Origin: Proales similis | Lineage: Eukaryota > Rotifera > Eurotatoria > Ploima > Proalidae | Direction: 5' to 3' | NCBI GenBank assembly: GCA_019059635.1 | Contig: JAGVRJ010000002.1 | Location: forward strand, 1,736,001-1,800,000 | Length of the DNA: 64,000 bases | Part shown: positions 22,783 through 35,542 of the stretch, in pieces | How the letters are laid out: the number at the start of each line of letters is the position of its first letter | Position numbering within the stretch: the first letter of the stretch is position 1 | The notes under the pieces: generated by a model | Seen by the model: only the letters and a program-made list of their open reading frames with translations | What the model was told of the DNA's origin: nothing | Database searches by the model: none | Made by a program: the position numbers and the translations under genes

Positions 22783-23994
22783 ATGATTTTAAATGAAAGT
22801 CAATACTGCCTATCTCCTTCTTTGTTACAACAGCAAATGTTGAGTGCCTCGTATTTTTATATAGTCTTCGGCTTTTTAATAACCTTGATAAATCTGGTTC
22901 CAAATTGCCTGTTCATATTCACATTTATTTGTAGCAAGCGAGTTAGATTTTCAACAACTTCAATCTATATTCTATTTCTATCAAGCGTCAACATTTTAAA
23001 ATCGGTTGAGTTTGTTATATCGACCTTAATCAAACTGAGAATAATTGATCTCGAGTCAAACAATTTGAGTAAACCTCACACTTTGTGTGAATGGCTGCAA
23101 TTCCTGCCAAACTTTTGCGGTTTATTCGGCATCTATTTGATTATAATTATTCAGCTTCAATTTTTGCTGATAATTCACCGAGGTTACAATTGGGTATTTA
23201 TGTTTTCGAGTACATTATTGGCTTATGTGATCTCATCTGCGTTTCTCTCTGCTTCTCTTATATTCAATGAATTTCATCTATACGAGAATTTTTACATCAA
23301 AATCGTTTACTGCCCGTTGACTATGATCTATAATTGTGTTCACAATAAAAATTTCAAATTGCTTAACGCATTTGAGTTTGTACCCCGAATTTACCATCAT
23401 TTATTTACAATCCTATCTAACTTTATACCTACGGTGTTATTGTTCGTCATCAATTTTAACCTATTAAAAGAGCTGCGAAAAAGGGGCCGAAATCAGTTGA
23501 ACAATTCAGAGTTGGCTTCGTTTTCGAGTCAAAGAGTCCAGGAACGTCGTCGCCGCTTAATCTCCACCAACTCGAGCAGTAATTCTCATCACGAGCTTAG
23601 TTTGCGAAGAATGAGGCATTGTGAATATCATCATAGTTTAAGCATATCTTGTCTTCAAGCCAGAGATGTTTCGATACGGCTGGTAGTGATATCTTTTATT
23701 CAGTTGATTAATACTTATCCTCGTAATTTTTTCAGTTATATAACTCAATGGGATAAGCCATCCTTTGAACATCTGATGCAGAATGGAATCCTAACTAACG
23801 GAAGCATCAAGCCGGAAATTAAACAAGAAGCGAATTTCTTTCTGGCCTACATTCTCATAGGCTGTTTAGATATGTTGAATTTTACTTTGTATCAAGCATC
23901 CCTAATTTTTCTAGTTGAAAGAATTAGAATTGAAATTTTGCGCTCACTCAAACTTTACGGTGGTCGGAATGCCGACCAGACTCAATCTCTTTAA
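22783..23994 (+). CDS. Divergent rhodopsin-like 7TM receptor
   Basis: Single-exon ORF of 403 aa with seven hydrophobic segments, at roughly residues 25-48, 57-80, 110-132, 140-165, 208-232, 297-318 and 354-380. A short N-terminus (MILNESQYCLSPS) carries one N-glycosylation sequon. The cysteine in HTLCEWLQ before TM3 and the one in KIVYCPLT (ECL2) could form the usual disulfide. TM3 ends in IHRGY instead of E/DRY. TM7 has LDMLNFTLYQASLIF, not NPxxY. The third intracellular loop is long (~60 residues), basic and Ser-rich (RRRRLISTNSSS). This suits a lineage-specific peptide-type receptor, but ligand and subfamily are unknown. Expression and function are untested. Confidence 0.65.
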   Translation: MILNESQYCLSPSLLQQQMLSASYFYIVFGFLITLINLVPNCLFIFTFICSKRVRFSTTSIYILFLSSVNILKSVEFVISTLIKLRIIDLESNNLSKPHTLCEWLQFLPNFCGLFGIYLIIIIQLQFLLIIHRGYNWVFMFSSTLLAYVISSAFLSASLIFNEFHLYENFYIKIVYCPLTMIYNCVHNKNFKLLNAFEFVPRIYHHLFTILSNFIPTVLLFVINFNLLKELRKRGRNQLNNSELASFSSQRVQERRRRLISTNSSSNSHHELSLRRMRHCEYHHSLSISCLQARDVSIRLVVISFIQLINTYPRNFFSYITQWDKPSFEHLMQNGILTNGSIKPEIKQEANFFLAYILIGCLDMLNFTLYQASLIFLVERIRIEILRSLKLYGGRNADQTQSL

Positions 23995-24607
23995 TAAATA
24001 ACTAAATTGACTTGAGTCAACTATTCAAAAAATTCTTGGCTTATATTACTTTATTCAAGACGGTGGGGTTTTAGTATATTAAAATGGTTGTCAGACAAGG
24101 CAATAATAAGAAAAACTAAATAATTATTTACAGCAAAAGAGTAAACCAAAATAAAAGACCAAAGGAAGAAAAGATGACACAGGCTAGGGGTAAAAAAAAA
24201 CATTAGCTTGAAATTGTCTTGGCCGATAAGACATATTCAAGAAATAAACCCACGACTAATGATAATTTTAGAGCTTTTTTCTTCAAATTACAGAACAGAA
24301 ATGAAAAACAGATTTTCAACTTGGGTTTTGTGCTTCTTCAAAATTGAAAATTTACGTGGCTTGATAATTGATTCTTCCCAAATAATGAAGCAAACTATAA
24401 TGAGGACCTTGATTTCTAAAATAAATCGGTGAAAAAACGAATCCGGTCAAAATGGCACATCGCAAACACTTCAAAATGAGTGACGTTCGGCGCTTACTGG
24501 CTGCTCAATTCACCGATAATAGAACTAAACTGAAAAGGCTTCGCTGCTTACAAACTAACTTTGCTTAAGCCTACTTATGGTCAGTAATTGTCTCATCTTT
24601 TATGATC
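23995..24607. other. Convergent intergenic region
   Basis: 613 bases between the GPCR-like gene (+) and the 3' end of the formin gene (-). The only ORF, at 24208-24432 (74 aa), shows no features. Confidence 0.4.
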
Positions 24608-27600
24608 TTATGCATTTCCGTCTGCATCCTCTTCATTCAAATTACGAGTGCGTCGAACTTTGATGTTTTATAACTTTAAGTCCAACAATTTTCATGTTTA
24701 ACTTAAATGAAGCTTACATGATTTTCTTTGTCCGTATCTTTTTGTTTGCTTTTTTGGAGGCTGGCCTTTAGGCACTGACATAGCGGTTTTTAATAAAATA
24801 TCCATCGTTTCATCTTCTTCTGTGTCAGTTGTGAACGTTTTTGTTCCCAATTGAATCATCGAGTTGCGATCCTGAGCTGTCGGCGCTAAATAATTTTTAG
24901 CAAGATCTTAGATCTAAGAGCAGATCATTTATTATACAGAAATGTTTTTACTTCCGATATTTGATTGCCTGGTTCGGCCTCGAACCCCTGGCAAACCGCC
25001 AACCGTGCCTGGAAGATTCGAAGTACTACCATAGACTGCTCCATTCTTCTTTGAATCTGAATTCTTAAGCAATGCTTCCATCATACTGTTTTCTTCAGTT
25101 TTCGAGTGGCTTTGCCAGCCGTTAGTTGTATTTGGGTATTCGTTATTAAGTTCATTGTCTAATTTCGCAAATCGTCCACTCTTTGGTTTAAAATTAGCCG
25201 CTTTATGACTTATGCTTAAATTCTGTCCAAACTGTACCTCCGTTATCATTTTCCCTCGCGTCTTGTGTCTTTCCCGATGACTGGCTCGTTTTTCTTGCTG
25301 CTGCAAAAGTCGATCTCGAACAGTCTTGTATTCCAGCGCGAATTCACTAATTAGCTTGCAGAAATCTTTCACTTTGTAATCAATCGCCTGCTGTCGAGAA
25401 TAGCCCAAAAACATGAGAAATTTGCTAAATCTAATAATAAATAAATTTAAAAAATTAATAATCTAGTAAGATTATAAATTCACTAATTTTAATCTTTTAA
25501 CTGCTTACCGGTTTATGAGTCGGTTGTGAACAAGCATCAGAATTTGAATCCTTTCAGCACAGTCGGCCAAAAAGTCCGAGAGCCTATCACCAATCGAGTA
25601 AAATAATTAGATACTTGGTGAAAAACGGCAATTTCAATAAATTAGACTTGAATCGTAAGTGAAAAATAATTCAAATAAGTGAAAGTATGAACGCAAATAA
25701 TATTGGTTAGAGCCATGAATTGAGTAACGAGCATCAGTTTACTTTGATGTTTCATCGTTTCTGTTACTACTGAGAAAACTTTTGCGTACGATTTAATTTT
25801 CGATCACGAGTCTGCAAAGAGATCGAAAGATAAAGAAAAGAAATAACTTACTTGTTGCGTAAAAACGTTGAACTGTCATGCTTGGCAATCGCTCTTAGGT
25901 TTTCCCAAGACGCTTGACAGTCTTCTTCAAGTCTGCTTATTTTGTACTTGATTTCATCCCAGTCTGTTTTTGAACAGCGGCTGATACCGCCAATATCGGC
26001 ATACAGGTCTGATGTCTCTCCGCACTTTTCCAGTACTATAGAACACAAATGTTGTAACAGTGAATGCTTATGAACTGTATCTTTGACTTCAGGTACTCGA
26101 GATAAATAATCGAGCTGAAATCCTTTTATCTTTTAGAATAAAATGTATGGTTAAAAGGCAATCAAGTGTGACCCTTTTTTTGTTTCATACTTCACATGAA
26201 TTTAGAAAATTTCCCAGTTCACGTAGAACTCTAATAATATCCTTGAAGGTTTTGCTTTTCTTAAGTTCTTCCATGCCAAGTTTAAGATCCATTAATTGCT
26301 CGGCGATTTCCTTTTAAAAAACCAAGCAAAAATGGTCGAGAATAAATCAAATTTGACTATTTGAATTGAAATCCCATATCTTACCGTCTCAACGCATTCA
26401 AAATCAAGCTTAAATAGCCATAGCTCTAGACGAGCTTTTATCTCACTGATTGAAGACAAGTTAAGCAAAAAAAACTCGGCACTCCCCAGTGGAATGTCCG
26501 GATTTGCCATTTGCGCCTCTAGAATCTTTTGTTTTTCTTCTTCGGTCGGTAGCATTGTCAGCAGTTTTTCAATTCCCTCTTTGTTAATTATTGTGTGATC
26601 CATTTTTATTATTGCTGTTTTTATCACTCTGGGAGGAGGCAAGGCAGTCATTCCGATCATAATCATATTCGATCTTTTGGCGTCCAATACAGTTATTTCC
26701 TTTTTTCCTTCGCCAGTTTTCTTTAAGATAAATGAAATTAGAATGAGTATTAAAAGAATTTCACTGCTATTTAAAGGTAAGCTAACTAAGCGAAAAGAAA
26801 AAATAAACACAAAGATAAATAATAAGTTGAAAAAATATCAAGACGAAAAAAGGCAACTACAATTGCGAACGAAAACATAGACTTGAGTGAAGTGAGGCCA
26901 ATTGAGAAATAAGCCGATTTAAAAATCACTTAAAACTTTACTCACTCCTTCCTTATTGATTTTGAAGATTTTTTTAAGAGAATTCCAAATTAGTTAATTC
27001 ATGCAAATTTCGGTTCAAAGATAATGAAAATTCGGCTTCTTGAACTGTCCGAGCAAATACGGCAGGCGAGCATTCGCAAAAAAAACGAATATAGTCTTAC
27101 CTTAGTTTTAATCTCATTTTGTTTAAGCTCAAATAGGAAGGCCAGCTTTTCCTTATCAATCTCTAATGGGGTTAAGCTTGCCCAAATTGAATCGTCTTGT
27201 TGCACATTTGGCAAAACAGTTGCCTCTCTCCAATGAAGTTTAATTAACTTCCGCTTATCTTGATCAGCTTCATCATTTGTTTTGGAGGCATTCGAACCAC
27301 GTCCTAGAGTATTTTGAGGCGACCCTCCAAGCTTAAGACCCCCTAGACCTGGCGGTGGCGGAGGAGCTTGTAGTCCGACCATACCTGGTGGAGGAGGAGG
27401 TGGAGGTGGTGGACCTCCAAGCCCTATTCCTGGCGGAGGAGGAGGTGGAGGCGGTGGGCCTCCAAGTCCGAATGGCGGGAGTGGAGGCGGCGGGGGACCA
27501 CCAAGGCCTCCCATTGGTGGTGGAGGTGGTGACATTGCAGATGCTAGTGGAATATAATCTGTGTCATCTTTCTCTGTAAGATCTCTGAAATCTAGATCTT

Positions 27601-30600
27601 TTATTATGAGAGGACGTGTTATGGCTTTTTTCGTCAGTTGAGCTGCATCAAGTGCGAGTTCAAAAGAATCTTGTTTGGCTTGTTGCGGTGGCTGCTGAAA
27701 AGATTTAGGAGGCTGAGAGGCAATTTTTTGTTGTTGCAGCTCTTCCTTAGCTCGACTGACTATTCCATTAAGTGATTCATTTGTTGTGGCAGTTTTGTTA
27801 GGGCCCAGGGTGTTGCTTTTAACCATTGAAACTGGAACTCGATGTACTTGTTCCACTTCTGTGCGCGCATAGTCTGAACTATTCGCGCTACTTGATACCT
27901 GATCTTTAATTCTTTGAATCATCGATTTCCCCTCGATGGTTGTGGGCGCATTGTTGTTGTTGTTCACATCAGTAGATGGATTTGTTGCGCTATTGCTCGA
28001 ATAAATCTTTCCTAAAATCAAGTCGTTTTTATTATTGCTTGTTTGAATAGCCCCGCTGATATTGTTGGTCGTGGTAGAATTTGTTGAAGAATTTAAAATT
28101 GAGCAAGTGCCAAAGGATGCAGTCGCACTACCAACAGTCGATGCTAGAGAGCTTACACCAGAGTTACATGCATCCTTTATGGGATTGATTGCATTCGTTT
28201 CGATTGTTATATTTGAGTTTGATTCAGAATTAAAATTGCCACCAACTACGCTTCCATCTGCAGTTCGATAAATCCATGCAAAACATATTTTGATCAAGAA
28301 AAATTAAAAGGAAAATGCGTTAGATTAATGAACACTTAAAAAAACTCTAAATCGTTTCTGGACTAGAACAAGGGTTAAAATGGGCCGGTTAGTGGTTAAA
28401 TAAAAAAAAAATTAAATTCACATGCCTTCCGCAGGTTTAGTTGACTTGGACGCAAAATTATATGTTGTGGATGATGGATAGTAAAGTCGAGGACTGAGAT
28501 GAGGGCGTGAACAAGAATCAGCTATGCGAACAGTTGGTGTAGGAGAATTAGCATTGCTACTCATGCTCAAACTGCTGGTGCTTCCGCTAGTGCTTGTCCC
28601 TTCTGCACAATAGCTTAATGCATTAGTTGGAAATTCTCCTTCGCTCTTATTTGATTTAGAGACTATTTTCCCCGAGTCAGCGGTAGTTGGAATCACGACG
28701 TCAACGTAAGTTTGCTCAAACGTTTCGACCACATACTCATCATCTTCATCATCATTGGCAATAATATCCTCATGACGAATTTCCTCTCCGCTCAACTCGT
28801 GTGCTTCTTGAATCATTTTGCTTTTTTTGAATTCGTTGGTCAAATCGTTTATGTTGTTGATGATTAAATTTTTCATATTTAAATCATATTGCTGTAGAGT
28901 CAAAAGTTTGTGACGTTCGATTCGTTGCTTTCTACGTTGTTGTGAGCTTTCTGTTGGATGTTTGTGGGATACGATCGGTTTTATGGGGTTGAAATGGCGA
29001 ACGAGGATCATGCATTAATGCGCATGCGATGCAAAAAACGATGCCATCAAATCATATCAGAACCAAAAAGGAACCAATAACGGTTGTCAAAGAAAAGAGA
29101 AAAGAAAACGCGCATTAGTTAACTAAAACCAATATTGGAGAAAAATTAGCAAAATTAAATTTTGGGTATAGAGAATGAACGACCAACGACGACGGGGGAG
29201 TGGACACCCTACTGAAAATGAATTGCTACTCACCTAGTATGGTGGTGCTGGCCGGTTTATTGTTCGATTCCCAGCGCTGGCTACCTCGCACTGCGAATCG
29301 ATTGTTTAGTGCAGCCTGCTTATTTTCATTCGGCTTATTGCCTGACGAGAGATTGTTAGCACCAACGACAACACTGCTAGCAGGGGTGGGTGGATGTAAA
29401 TTGAGATCGGCGTCCGAACGGAAAGTATCGCTGTTGTTATTGCCTTCGTTTGTCCAACGATTATTACGGCGTTCGTTTAAGCCTGAAACTGGCGCTATCT
29501 GCTGCTTTAAACTTGAAGAAAAAACTAATAACAATTGAAGTCTCTGAGGCAATATTAAACACTTACAGCTCGCGTTCCCGTCTCTTTTTTTCAAGGCGCT
29601 CGTCGATGTTATTGTCAAAGGCTTCTCTTTTGTCTTGAATGCTGCTAAGAGCAGAATGCTTGAGGTTTTTCAACCAAGGACCAGTTGTTGATTGAATGTT
29701 ATTTCGTTTGCTTATTCGGCCCTTGTCTGTTTTGATTCGAGGCGTTTTCCTGTTAAACATTTACTTAGCCGATTGTTTTATGGATCAAATGTCGGTTAGG
29801 CAAGGGCAATGTACTTATAATTCACTCCCCATACAGCTCACACACGCAGAAGAATAAACATCAGCAAACAAGTGAAATTAAAAGAAATTTTCTTTTAACC
29901 CGCTGCAAGTGAAAATGATTTATCGGAATTGAATCCAAAAATATCTCGGTTAATTTTCAATAGCTAATTTTTGATTTAAGCTGCAATATTCAGCAAAATA
30001 GGTGAACGAAATGATAAAAGTAACTGAATGACAATAAAACAATAAAATAATCGAAAGTATGAAATGAGCAAACAAACTTGAAAGAAAGATCTTAAAATGA
30101 ATGAAAAGTAGTGAGTTAAAGAACAAGGGAGCAATTCAATTATTGCGAGCGTTCATAATTAAATAATTTATTGTCTTTCGTCTCTATCTCAACTATTAAA
30201 CAACACCATCCTAAGATGAAGTGATATATATGTGACATAACGAACTCGTTTAAGCGTCATCAGCCGTCTGACATTCTACAACATAAATCAGATGGGTAAA
30301 GAGTCGTTCTTTTCCTCATTTTCTTTTCTTAGCTTTTCTCTCCTCTTTTGGCCTTAGATAGATTCGATTGTCAATCAAACTCATAAACACAAACACGATC
30401 GTAAACAAAAATCATAATTTCCGAATCTAATCATGCAATGCGCATCGTGCGCGAACCATCCCTTTCTCAAACAATTAATTGTTTAATTATTCACATGCAT
30501 GCAAGTTTCGATCATAGACACGGCGAATGAAAAGCGAGGAAAGAAATAGGAAGGAAACGAAGGAGAAGATACCGAGTAAGATAGATAAAAACAGACAGAG

Positions 30601-32345
30601 TAAAAGATCAATGGAAATGAAAAAAGCGTGAAAATGCACAAAAAGGCGACAACAATAATAAAAAGGTTAAGAAAAATTGTGAAGCCATACGAAAATTGTC
30701 ACTTTGGAATGATGTTTTCAAATTCCTTTAAGCCTACCATGGCTGATCGTGGACTAAAATTATTCTTTCCTAGAAAAAAATAATCACATTCTTCTCAGAT
30801 TCACCAGTCGATGTCATTCGCGGAAGCTCTCATTTAATTTATCTCTCTATTTCTCTATATCCTCTTTTCTTTTTATTTTTCTTCGACGTCATGCATTCAC
30901 TGCGTTCTATTTTGAGACTCTCTTTCAACGATCAAGCATATTCACGCCTTGCCTTATCCTCTATTCTTAGATATTCTCTTACCTTATGTTTGGCGCCATA
31001 CTAGCCGAACTAGTCGGCGAAGTTGGCGACTTGGGTATGTTGGGCTGTTGTATGTCAAGAGGCGTCACCTCTTCGCCATCTTCCTGCTGTAGAGCAGTCT
31101 CGTACAACTCCATTTGTTGAACGATTTGCTTATATAAACCGTTTTCGTCATCAAATTTGTTTTTAAAATAATGCTGAATGATCTCTTGCATGCCTTGCTC
31201 TTCGAGGGCGTCGCTTACATCGTAGAATGTGTCCTGGTCAGGAATAGCATTCAGAACTGTATTTATAAGGATCATCGAGAATAAAATGAGCTCCAGATCG
31301 TCCTTGTTGGTTAAATCGGCAAGAATTTCCATCACATTGCACCATGGCTTACTTTGTCGACGCAAATCGACTGTATTGACTGCTTTTATAAGTAAAAGTG
31401 CGTTTGTCTCTGTGTATTCCACAAACACAATTAATAGTTTGAGCGAAGTTTTCATTACCAATCGAAACTACATCCCAAAATAACGAATTAAAATAGAAGA
31501 TGAAGTAATATGTCTTAAAACTTTTTCTTCTTACGCCACTTGACAAGACTGAATAAAGCCATTGGACTGTCTCATTGCTTTTAATTACCCCGTTCATACC
31601 ATCGACAAACAGCATAAGTTGTCCGAGTGCTCGTAATATATAATTTATGTAGTTATGTTCACGAGTATCATTGGCAACTTTTACTAGACATTCAAGACCA
31701 TCTTTGTTTACAAATTCGTGAACCAAATCTTTGTCGTTCTTTCCAGAAGATAAATACACGCATTAATTAAAACAGTAAAAATAAATTCCATCTTCCTAAA
31801 TACCTGAAAAAGCTGCTTGAGAAGAAACAACGAACGTCGCAGCTCTCCGTTTTTAGCGTTTAGTATTTTCTCTAATTTTAGCATTAATCGAACATCGAAT
31901 AATTGCTTTCTATCAGTTATTAAGTAACCAACCTATGCAAGTGTGAACTCGGACAGATAACTGGGTCCGAAGCAAGATGGTTGCGCGTTTGTTTTCTCGT
32001 AGTTGCTCATACTCGTCAGGTTGCTCATCAAGTGCTTGGTCAAGGTCCAAATACGCACCATACTCTGCGTCTGTGCCGTTTTGGCGATATATTTGTAGTG
32101 TGCAGTCCTCGGTCTTATTTTAAGGTTTTTAAATAAGTTATTGAATGAAGCTCCCCAATGCGGAGAATTAAAAAAACCTTCAAGGGGGCGTTAAGGGCAT
32201 GATGAATGCTGCTTATTTGATTGCTCAGCGAGACATTAGTCAGCAGCGAGAAAGTGAGTGGCCGAGTCGGCTCAGGGAAGTTTGAGGTAACAAATGGGTT
32301 GCTATCGTTCAAATATTGAATGCGACACGAAAATGTATTGGTCAT
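24608..32345 (-). CDS. FHOD: FHOD-type formin (FH1/FH2 domain protein)
   Basis: I rebuild 16 exons: 32178-32345, 31933-32113, 31804-31871, 31535-31738, 30983-31467, 29567-29749, 29234-29511, 28422-28950, 27101-28250, 26385-26720, 26191-26310, 25852-26129, 25509-25583, 24938-25424, 24718-24871 and 24608-24657. Together they give about 1581 aa. The protein nucleates or bundles actin. The FHOD-specific N-terminal GTPase-binding-like region is residues ~1-115 ([20 protein letters not shown]). The FH3/DID armadillo region is ~116-350 ([53 protein letters not shown]). FH1, with five polyproline runs, is ~945-1015. FH2 is ~1040-1430 ([33 protein letters not shown]). The C-terminal DAD has [11 protein letters not shown] and a basic RKSFRRTR recovered only through the last 60-nt intron. 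The joins in the low-complexity middle (exons 6-9) are less certain. Confidence 0.9.
29750..30982. other. Unusually long FHOD intron (1.23 kb)
   Basis: This intron lies between exons 5 and 6, while most introns here are under 70 nt. It is AT-rich with purine-rich tracts (about 30520-30620) and several near-palindromic AT motifs. I recognise no exon or RNA gene in it. It may hold an internal promoter or alternative exons. Confidence 0.45.
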
Positions 32346-35300
32346 GCTGAATGGGGCCCTCGCTCTCTGCTTTGACGTGCGTTCGTTCGATCAAACTTCA
32401 CGTGGGCGTCCTATTCTCAACGGTTCGTCGTTGGCCGCTCAACATAGATCTATCTAGCAATAATATGACGTTCAGAAAAATAAAACTAGTAAAGCAGTCA
32501 GACTGCCTGGATAGTGAATGAGCTAATTATAGATCGGCCGGCTTGTATTGCACCCAACTTGAGGTAGAACCGAAAGCAGATGGGTGGCTGGCAGCCGACT
32601 TGTTGATTAAAAATCGATTACTGCTTAGCGGGCTATTTTTGCCTGAAATCTGGGATTTCTAGCCTTTCCTGCGATCTCATGGGTGTGTTTGCGCGTGTAT
32701 AGGCGTTTGTAGTGTAATTGATTAAATTGACCCGCTCTCACTTAGACCCATATTCATACCAGCTCATTCGACCTTTCGTGGCACTTGTGAGCGACGGGGT
32801 CAGTTTACAATTGAGAAGTAGAACACGGTTTGAGCAAGTGTCACGCTTCTTCCTCTACATCAACCTCACTCGATCAAGCTCGTATGAACGAATATAAGCG
32901 TGTGTATGCGCGTGTGTGTTTGTTAATGCACATCAGCAACGAACAAATAGGGGAAGGTGGTGATTTTGGTCTCGATTCGCGATGTCAAGCAACTGCTTCA
33001 AATACAAAGAATGGCGAAAATTATTACTATTGTCGTGATGGCTAAAATGTTTTCTTTTCTCCGGACTGAAAGAATTATAATAATAATGCCAATTATGGAC
33101 ACGTTTGGTGGAGAAATACACGGAGGTAAACGGTCAATGCCTACAATCGAGTTCAAACAAAATGATGAAAAGAGTTTCTGAGTGTTTGAGCGCACATTCA
33201 ATTTAATAGGAAAGTATAATAAAGAGGAACAGATGAATCAATATAAAAAATCGCAGATGTGTTGATGCTTTGTTTATCGGGTTAAACATCTTTGTTAATT
33301 GTCGATTTAGTTGAACATCCACTTTCTGTTTGCGTGTAATGCGTTCACTAAAAATCTTTTGGCTTCTTTATCGTTACGCACTCTCTTTCATATTCATATT
33401 CATACGCATGAAAATCCGATAGCTGGCTTTATTAAAACGCAAATTTAAGTAGCGCAGCAATAGTCTATGTTTGGGAACCGGACGTTAGGAAAATACTTGC
33501 GTTTTTAGTCAAATATTAAACCCAAACCAACTGGATGAACAACTGAGCTTTGTCATAACCAATATTAACTGAGCCAATTATGCAATCTAGTCAGAAAGCA
33601 CAATGGGCTTGATTACAATTCTAAAAATACCTTTGCAAACTGAATTAGAATCAAACGTGCTTAATGTCGGCTATTCTGCTATGCGAATTGACTTAAATGA
33701 AAATACGTGTTGGGAAACATCTTCATCTCTCATTTTCTTGCACTTGCAATACTTAAGCCAAGCTCATCAATCAAAGAGCTCATGTACTCGAATAAGACCC
33801 TGTTCTTATAAAAATCTTTTATAACTGGCTTAAGCCGTCCTTCTGTTCGTTTCAAGACTAGTAATTCATCCCAATTTAGCTCCATTCCGATATTCTAGAA
33901 GCCTGTTCTCTTTTGATTATGTCTGCCGATGCTGCCATAGTTCTAACGCCCGTGGTAGTTTACCAACTTTCAGCGCCCACTCTCGCTCTGCTTTCATTTT
34001 CTTTCTCTGATCAGTGTTCGTTTAAACATTTTGCTAAGATGAGCTTATGCAATCGTAAATCTGAGCATAATATTGACGTTTGCTGTTACTGGTATAAATC
34101 ATGCTGTTAGAGCTTAAAGGTTGGATTGCTTGCAGTAAGCGACAGGGATGTGCTAATTTAGCATCGATTTACTGCAATGTTACGCAAGATATTTTCAAGC
34201 GTTTGGACGCTCAACTCAGGCAAAAATTGCGCTGAGCCTCAGTTAATCATAGCGACTATTATTTTTACGAGCATCAGACGCCGTTCAATAAGCGGCTGCT
34301 GAAACTTGTTCGGATTCTTGCTTGAGTTGTCTCGAGCTATAGAGCGAAAAAAAAGTATGAAAGAATAAAATGACATGTAGCAGAAGCGACCACTGAGGGC
34401 TTCACTGATTTGCTCAGACGCCTTCAGCGGCCTCAAAAGTGATCCTTTCATGCTAAAACGCCTTTAGAAACTTAAGTGAGATATATATATATATATGTTA
34501 GTTATAGTGCAACTGGGTCCGGCGAAATTGGTTGCCAAGGATCATAGATTCTGCCTCCGAAAGTTATGGCTACCCTCTCATTCCTCATTATCGAATACTC
34601 GCATTTATAATACACTCACGCATCCCAACGTGTAGATAAGAGCTGATTTACTTTCTATTGATTATATAAGAGTTTGTAATAATAAATCGATAATGAAGAA
34701 AAGGAATGATCGATAAATGAAAAGATTGCAGTCAGCAGTCGGATGGTAGTTCAGTTCGATCAAAGAGCGAACCAGATCGGTTTTTAGGGCGCTTTGAGGT
34801 CGATCGCAGCATGCAACTATTCTAACCCAACGGGCCTCTCAATTTTACAACAATCATCTTTTGTTCTGAATTGCTCAGCTGAGAACTGCCAAAGCGCCTT
34901 TTCAATTTTAGAGTGTTTCACTCTCTAATTGAAATTATTTAAACGCAAACAATACGAGTAGTCGATTGAGAACAAAATTAGGTGAGACCGGCTTGATGAA
35001 TATGCTTATACTAATAATCTTTATATATATATGACCAAAGTATGTTTGCAATTCATAAAAACCAAACAAGCTTGCGTAAATCTTATTTTAATTAATAAAC
35101 GAACTGAAGAACAAAAAAGGAATAAAGAAAAATGAAAAAGAAAAGCGATAAAAAATAAGTGGAAAAAAGGTTGACCAATCGACAAGTAGCTGCCACTCGG
35201 CTTTCTGCTCGTGAATCCACCAAGTTTAATAATCCATTTGATTTTAACCTAGCTTCGCTTCTTCTGTGTTTGGTTGAGATTTCATAGTGAATCAGCCCAG

Positions 35301-35542
35301 ACAATTGGGAAAGAAAAGCGTTTCAAATGTGATTTGTTGTCAGCTCGTTTATAAAAGCAGAATGACGAGATAGAGAAACGAATGACGGATTAAAAACTAA
35401 GTCTTCTTAATTTGAAAGCTTCGAGAGACAGCTTTACATAGCTCAGTTCGCACCAAAATAATTCGAGTCATGGGAAAAAAATGGATTTTGAACCGTGGAA
35501 AGAATCATGCGAGCACTAGCATGCCCTTTACGCGTATGTCGG
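32346..35542. other. 3.2-kb gene-poor region upstream of the formin gene
   Basis: The longest stretch without a supported gene. ORFs at 32830-33045, 33603-33824, 33913-34110, 34239-34451 and 35092-35304 are short and featureless. It contains short AT dinucleotide runs at about 34481-34497 and 35021-35031. The 3' terminal exon of the upstream minus-strand gene may lie here, for example at an acceptor near 35263. The proximal part is the formin promoter. Confidence 0.4.

Noticed and set aside
29200-29638. Plus-strand ORFs over the formin middle exons
   Set aside because: Antisense shadows. The minus frames join in phase and continue the formin model.
32830-35304. Several 60-75 aa ORFs on both strands upstream of the formin
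   Set aside because: Short, overlapping, low complexity, with no features. Expected by chance in 3 kb.
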